A DNA stretch of 9,856 nt, from positions 1 to 9,856 of the forward strand of contig CAMBWG010000055.1 of NCBI GenBank assembly GCA_945871415.1, read 5' to 3'. The position numbers were made by a program, and so were the translations under genes. The notes under the pieces are model-generated. The model ran no database searches. It had not been told where the DNA came from and saw nothing but the letters and a program-made list of their open reading frames with translations. Of this stretch, positions 7,075-9,856 are shown piece by piece (the first letter of the stretch is position 1; each line of letters starts with the position of its first letter). The DNA is from an uncultured Desulfovibrio sp. Its GTDB lineage: Bacteria > Desulfobacterota > Desulfovibrionia > Desulfovibrionales > Desulfovibrionaceae.

Positions 7075-7130
7075 TTGAGGGGGAGAGGGAAACTTTTTCT
7101 TGCGAAAAAAAGTTTCCCTCTCCCCCTCAA
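7075..7130 (+). terminator. Hairpin repeat B1, likely terminator after purN
   Basis: The arms 7075-7098 and 7107-7130 are perfectly complementary over 24 bp, running TTGAGGGGGAGAGGGAAAC and then five T. The 8-base loop is 7099-7106. It starts 5 bases after the purN stop. A C-rich tail follows (ACTCCCCCTCTTCCTTC, 7131-7147). The same left arm recurs on the minus strand as B2. Confidence 0.75.
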
Positions 7131-7324
7131 ACTCCCCCTCTTCCTTCAAAAATCGCTTGCCGGGTTGCTCGCGGTCATTCAGCCGTAAGCGTCGTCCCCC
7201 GGTCGCCGTCCCCCGGTTGCGCGTGCATGCCCTGCCGCTGCCGGGGCTTTTTATTTCGGGGGACGGTTGCGGCGGGGAAAGCGGCGGCGTTTCCGAAGCG
7301 TTTCATTCTCCAGATAAAAGCGCG
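7131..7324. other. Intergenic stretch between hairpins B1 and A2
   Basis: I see no credible gene here. The 11-base motif CGTCCCCCGGT occurs twice (7193-7203 and 7207-7217), and its inverted form CGGGGGACGG is at 7257-7266, so a 10-bp outer stem 7206-7215/7257-7266 is possible. Inside that stem is the weak terminator-like hairpin listed separately. With the flanking hairpins, this accounts for the whole 325-base gap between purN and the wbsX-like gene. Confidence 0.5.
7229..7252 (+). terminator. Possible weak intrinsic terminator
   Basis: GCCC (7229-7232) pairs with GGGC (7244-7247), with two extra inner G-C pairs, and is followed by five T at 7248-7252. The stem is imperfect. It may be a backup terminator for purN or the end of an unannotated small RNA; the sequence alone cannot tell. 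Confidence 0.3.
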
Positions 7325-7378
7325 TTGGGGGAAGGAAACCTCCTTGCGCGCCAGCCAAGGGGGTTTCCTTCCCCCCAA
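7315..7378 (-). terminator. Hairpin repeat A2, likely terminator after the wbsX-like gene
   Basis: TTGGGGGAAGGAAACC (7325-7340) pairs with 7362-7378, apart from one extra C. An inner stem joins 7342-7346 to 7356-7360. Read on the minus strand, the element follows the wbsX-like stop and ends in CGCGCTTTT (7323 down to 7315). Its stem and loop match A1 with only two substitutions over about 50 bases, but A1's extra C-rich tail is missing. The + strand side could also stop read-through from purN. Confidence 0.7.
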
Positions 7379-7394
7379 CAAGAATACGCCGTAA

Positions 7395-8417
7395 TCAGGC
7401 TTTGCCCATGACGTCGCGGACGGCTTCGAGGTAGCGCAGGCCGTAGTGGGTATCGGGTTCGAGGCAGCAGCCTTCGCCCCATTCGTTCCAGGCGTTGATG
7501 AACACGTAGTGCAGGGAGGGGGGAAGCACCTTGCGGGTATAGAGGGTCATGGCTTCGAGGGCCAGACGGAAGAGCGCGGGGCTTTCGCCGGTGCAGGCGA
7601 GACCGTATTCGCCGCGTCGGGGGGTATTGTCCCATCCGGGAAAGACGCAGCGCAGGCGGGTATAGGGGGGCACCGGCTTGGAGAGCATGAAGCGGATTGT
7701 GGACTGATAGTCGTAGCGGCGGGGCTGTTCGCCGGGGGCGGAGAGCATGCTTTGGGGAATCCAGCTCGGCGCGAACTCCACCATGAAATCCAGCCCCCAG
7801 CGCTGGGGCGCGCTGGGGCCGTAGGCTTCCACTCCGGCGAGACAGAGGGACAGCCCGGCGCGGGCGGCTTCTTCCCGCAGAATGGCGGTGCAGGCAACGA
7901 TATTGGGGTGACGTTCCGGGGCAAAGATCAGGAAAAAGGGCTTGCCTTCGATGCGGATATAGCGGGGATGCCTGAAGTAGCGCAGCAGATCGCGCGCCAG
8001 CAGCCGGGCCGCGTCTTCGGAATAGTCCTGCTCCAGAAAGACCGGCCGTTCTTTTCGGCGGTTGTCGCACCAGCTTACATGGGGCCAGCAGAGGCAGAAC
8101 TCGTTTTCGATGGCCGGGGTGCGGCAGATGATATCCAGCGGTTTTTCCAGCAGACGTCGTCCGCCGAAGTTATAGTAATAATAGCAGAAGGCGCTGACGC
8201 CGTAGTCGCGGGCCAGCTGATGCTGCAACAGGAGGGTTCGCTTGTTTTCCAGAGAGTAGTAGCCCAGCATCTTGTGCGGGACACGGGGCTGCCGGTGGCC
8301 GGGAAAGAGAGGGCGCGCATTACGCACATTGTCCCATTCCGTAAAACCGGGGCCGTAGACGGCCTCGTTTTCGGGAATGACGTGAAACTGGGGCAGATAG
8401 AAGGCAATGGCTTTCAT
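7395..8417 (-). CDS. WbsX-like / glycoside hydrolase 99-like domain protein
   Basis: A 340-residue protein of the WbsX family (GH99-like fold), often found in O-antigen and other polysaccharide clusters; the activity of most members is unproven. Typical motifs are YLPQFHVIPE (7-16), GPGFTEWDNV (22-31), FCYYYYNFGG (77-86) and FINAWNEWGEG (306-316) followed by LEPD..YG..YLE. E312 and E315 in NEWGEG have the three-residue spacing of the GH99 catalytic pair. The usual WANENW motif is replaced by WPHVSW near 111-116, which may alter substrate or activity. There is no signal peptide or membrane segment, so it should be cytosolic. The start MKAIAFYLPQ is standard for the family, but its ribosome binding site (AGG) is weak. 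No glycosyltransferase or sugar gene is adjacent. The family is fairly certain, the function is not. Confidence 0.85.
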   Translation of the reverse strand: MKAIAFYLPQFHVIPENEAVYGPGFTEWDNVRNARPLFPGHRQPRVPHKMLGYYSLENKRTLLLQHQLARDYGVSAFCYYYYNFGGRRLLEKPLDIICRTPAIENEFCLCWPHVSWCDNRRKERPVFLEQDYSEDAARLLARDLLRYFRHPRYIRIEGKPFFLIFAPERHPNIVACTAILREEAARAGLSLCLAGVEAYGPSAPQRWGLDFMVEFAPSWIPQSMLSAPGEQPRRYDYQSTIRFMLSKPVPPYTRLRCVFPGWDNTPRRGEYGLACTGESPALFRLALEAMTLYTRKVLPPSLHYVFINAWNEWGEGCCLEPDTHYGLRYLEAVRDVMGKA

Positions 8418-8475
8418 GGTCCGGCCTGACTTCAGACAGCCGCTCTGATACGGCCCCGCCGGGAGACGGTGGCCC

Positions 8476-8483
8476 GGGGGGGG
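8476..8483. repeat. G8 homopolymer upstream of the wbsX-like gene
   Basis: A run of eight G lies 59 bases before the wbsX-like start codon, in its presumed promoter or leader. Such runs can slip during replication. It is outside any reading frame, so any effect would be on transcription or leader structure. I could not identify the promoter itself. Confidence 0.4.
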
Positions 8484-8538
8484 AAACCTGCGTGCCGTGA
8501 CAACGCGGAGCGACCGAATCGAAAGTTTGAGGAAGGGA

Positions 8539-8589
8539 GAGGGGGAGAGGGAGAACCCTTTTTCAAAAGGGTTTCCCTCTCCCCCTCAA
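8539..8589 (-). terminator. Hairpin repeat B2, likely terminator after the FAD protein gene
   Basis: The stem joins 8539-8562 to 8565-8587, with one bulged base (around 8553) and a very short loop. Read on the minus strand it begins TTGAGGGGGAGAGGGAAAC, the same 19 bases as B1, and starts about 40 bases after the stop at 8629. A CTCCCTTCC-type C-rich tail follows, then a short A/T-rich end (CAAACTTTC). It separates the FAD protein gene from the wbsX-like gene on the same strand, so the two are probably not cotranscribed. Confidence 0.7.
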
Positions 8590-8628
8590 TAATACGCGCT
8601 CAGCATACGCGGAGCGGACGGGAATCGT

Positions 8629-9777
8629 CTAGAGTTCCGGCGGCAGTTCCTGCAGCTGGGCCAGGGTGAAGACCGGGCCGTCGACGCAGACGTAATGACT
8701 GCCGATATTGCAGCGACCGCAGATACCGATGCCGCACTTCATACGCTTTTCCAGCGTGGTCACGATGTTCTCCGGCGCAAAGCCCAGCTTTTCGAGGGCC
8801 TGCAGGGTGAACTTGATCATGATCGGCGGGCCGCAGAGGACGGCGACGGTATTGTCGGGGCTGGGCTGCAGCTCCGTCAGCACGTTGGGGATCAGACCGA
8901 CTTTGTGCTGCCAGCCCTCGAAGGGGTTGTCGATGCACAGGGTGCAGTCCAGATCGGGATTGTCCAGCCAGCCCTGCAATTCATAGCTGTACGCCATATC
9001 GCGGGGGCTGCGGGCGCCGTAGAGCAGGCTGATTTTGCCGTAGTCCTTTTTGTTTTCCAGCAGATGCAGCATGATGGTGCGGATGGGCGCCATACCGATG
9101 CCGCCGCCCACAAAGAAGACGTTCTTGCCCTTCCACTGCTCGTAGGGGAAGTAGTTGCCCAGAGGGGCGCGCACACCCACCTTGTCGCCGGGATTGAGGC
9201 GATGAATGGCGGCCGTCACTTCCCCGGCCTGCATGACGGAGAACTGGAGATAATCCTTGCAGGACGGCGGCGAATTGATGACGAATGTGGATTCCCCCGC
9301 GCCGAACACGGAGAGCTGGCCGACCTGGCCCGGCTCGTAACGGAAGTTCTTCATGGTTTCGGCATCGTCAAGCACGACGCGCAGGGTCCGGATATTGCCG
9401 GTTTCCTGAATGACTTCCAGCACGGTTGCGGGCATGGGGGCATAGGGATTGCCCTGGGGCTGCGGACGGGCCGTCAGCTCGCGGAGCATACCGCCGCCCG
9501 CCTTGGGCTTCATGGGGGCCGCGGCCTTGGGTGCGGCAGCCTTGGCCGGGGCCTTGGGGGCGGCTTCCGGGGCGGGCGCGGCCGGAGCGGCTTCCTTCAC
9601 GGGAGCTGCCGCGGGCGCAGCCGCCGGAGCGCCGGCCTCGGGAGCCGCCGCCGGAGCGGCCGCTTCCTGAGCCTTGGCGGCTTTGGAGGCAACCTTTCTG
9701 GTTTTTTCTTCCGTGGCTTCCTTGGCGGCGGCAGGCTTGGCGGTTTTGGGCTTGCTTGCGGTTTTCTTCGTTGCCAT
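8629..9777 (-). CDS. FAD/NAD(P)-binding iron-sulfur oxidoreductase (sulfhydrogenase gamma / FlxA-like) with Ala-Pro-Lys N-tail
   Basis: A 382-residue cytosolic flavoprotein. Residues from about 109 (NPYAPMPATV) match gamma subunits of sulfhydrogenases and FlxA/AsrB-type proteins, which pass electrons between NAD(P)H and iron-sulfur partner subunits. The FAD domain is about 112-215. The NAD(P) domain has VGGGIGMAP at 223-231 and CGPP at 315-318. C348, C353, C356 and C364 (C-x4-C-x2-C-x7-C) would bind a [2Fe-2S] cluster. Residues 1-100 are low-complexity Ala/Pro/Lys with a basic start, like a flexible linker, and are absent from typical family members of about 280 residues. The start at 9777 has AGAGGAA 7 bases upstream. 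It follows another gene by 14 bases and is last in its operon. FlxA genes often come first in flx-hdr clusters, so I give no symbol. Confidence 0.85.
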   Translation of the reverse strand: MATKKTASKPKTAKPAAAKEATEEKTRKVASKAAKAQEAAAPAAAPEAGAPAAAPAAAPVKEAAPAAPAPEAAPKAPAKAAAPKAAAPMKPKAGGGMLRELTARPQPQGNPYAPMPATVLEVIQETGNIRTLRVVLDDAETMKNFRYEPGQVGQLSVFGAGESTFVINSPPSCKDYLQFSVMQAGEVTAAIHRLNPGDKVGVRAPLGNYFPYEQWKGKNVFFVGGGIGMAPIRTIMLHLLENKKDYGKISLLYGARSPRDMAYSYELQGWLDNPDLDCTLCIDNPFEGWQHKVGLIPNVLTELQPSPDNTVAVLCGPPIMIKFTLQALEKLGFAPENIVTTLEKRMKCGIGICGRCNIGSHYVCVDGPVFTLAQLQELPPEL

Positions 9778-9791
9778 GTGTCAGTTCCTCT

Positions 9792-9856
9792 CTACTCTGC
9801 GTTGACGGCATCCAGCACGATGGCGCGGATATCAAGGCATACGGGGCAGTTGCTGA
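9792..9856 (-). CDS. C-terminal end of an unidentified cysteine-containing protein (partial)
   Basis: The last 20 codons of a gene that starts beyond the window, reading SNCPVCLDIRAIVLDAVNAE before TAG at 9792-9794. The CPVC pair suggests metal or iron-sulfur binding, which fits a ferredoxin-like or 4Fe-4S partner of the downstream FAD protein, as is usual in these clusters. The gap to the next start is only 14 bases, so the two are very probably cotranscribed. Too little is visible to name the protein. The frame is supported by the stop position and by the ribosome binding site that follows it. Confidence 0.6.
   Translation of the reverse strand, partial: SNCPVCLDIRAIVLDAVNAE

Noticed and set aside
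7446..8429. A 327-codon plus-strand open frame opposite the wbsX-like gene
   Set aside because: The minus-strand protein carries several family motifs, and the plus-strand translation is Gly/Ala-rich without any.
6120..8589. The repeated hairpins as CRISPR repeats or insertion sequence ends
   Set aside because: They are not regularly spaced, have no spacers, enclose no transposase, and show no target duplications.

Overview
The window reads as chromosomal DNA from a high-GC, anaerobic, sulfate-reducing delta-proteobacterium of the Desulfovibrio type. The reasons are a single fused CobA-HemD protein, a flavoprotein of the sulfhydrogenase-gamma/FlxA kind downstream of a cysteine-containing partner, a CheV coupling protein close to those I associate with that group, and strong G/C bias at third codon positions. 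The species assignment is inference, made without a database search. I see no phage, plasmid, transposon, CRISPR, tRNA or rRNA.

Layout: positions 1-376 are non-coding with several inverted repeats, followed by cheV (+, 377-1408). A perfect 25-bp hairpin lies between the 3' ends of cheV and the convergent hemW (-, 1541-2818). hemW and pepA (+, 3082-4584) diverge from a 263-bp region with a promoter candidate facing each way. The pepA stop codon abuts the start codon of the cobA-hemD fusion (+, 4585-6096), so these two probably form one operon. After a 292-bp gap with a terminator-like repeat and a structured leader comes purN (+, 6389-7069). A 325-bp gap with two more terminator-like hairpins separates purN from the convergent wbsX-like gene (-, 7395-8417). 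The last genes are an FAD/NAD(P)-binding iron-sulfur protein (-, 8629-9777) and the final 20 codons of its upstream partner (-, 9792 to beyond the window edge).

Function: most genes are ordinary housekeeping or metabolic genes. CobA-HemD makes uroporphyrinogen III and then precorrin-2, the branch point to siroheme, cobalamin and, in such bacteria, heme by the Ahb route. HemW is a heme chaperone. PurN serves purine synthesis, PepA peptide turnover and CheV chemotaxis. The FAD protein would pass electrons between NAD(P)H and iron-sulfur partners.

The least ordinary signal is between the genes. Four long purine-arm hairpins in two sequence families (A and B) each lie directly downstream of a gene, oriented with it; the two A copies sit on opposite strands and share even their loop. 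They look like dispersed repeats used as transcription terminators. I found no convincing new multi-gene system.
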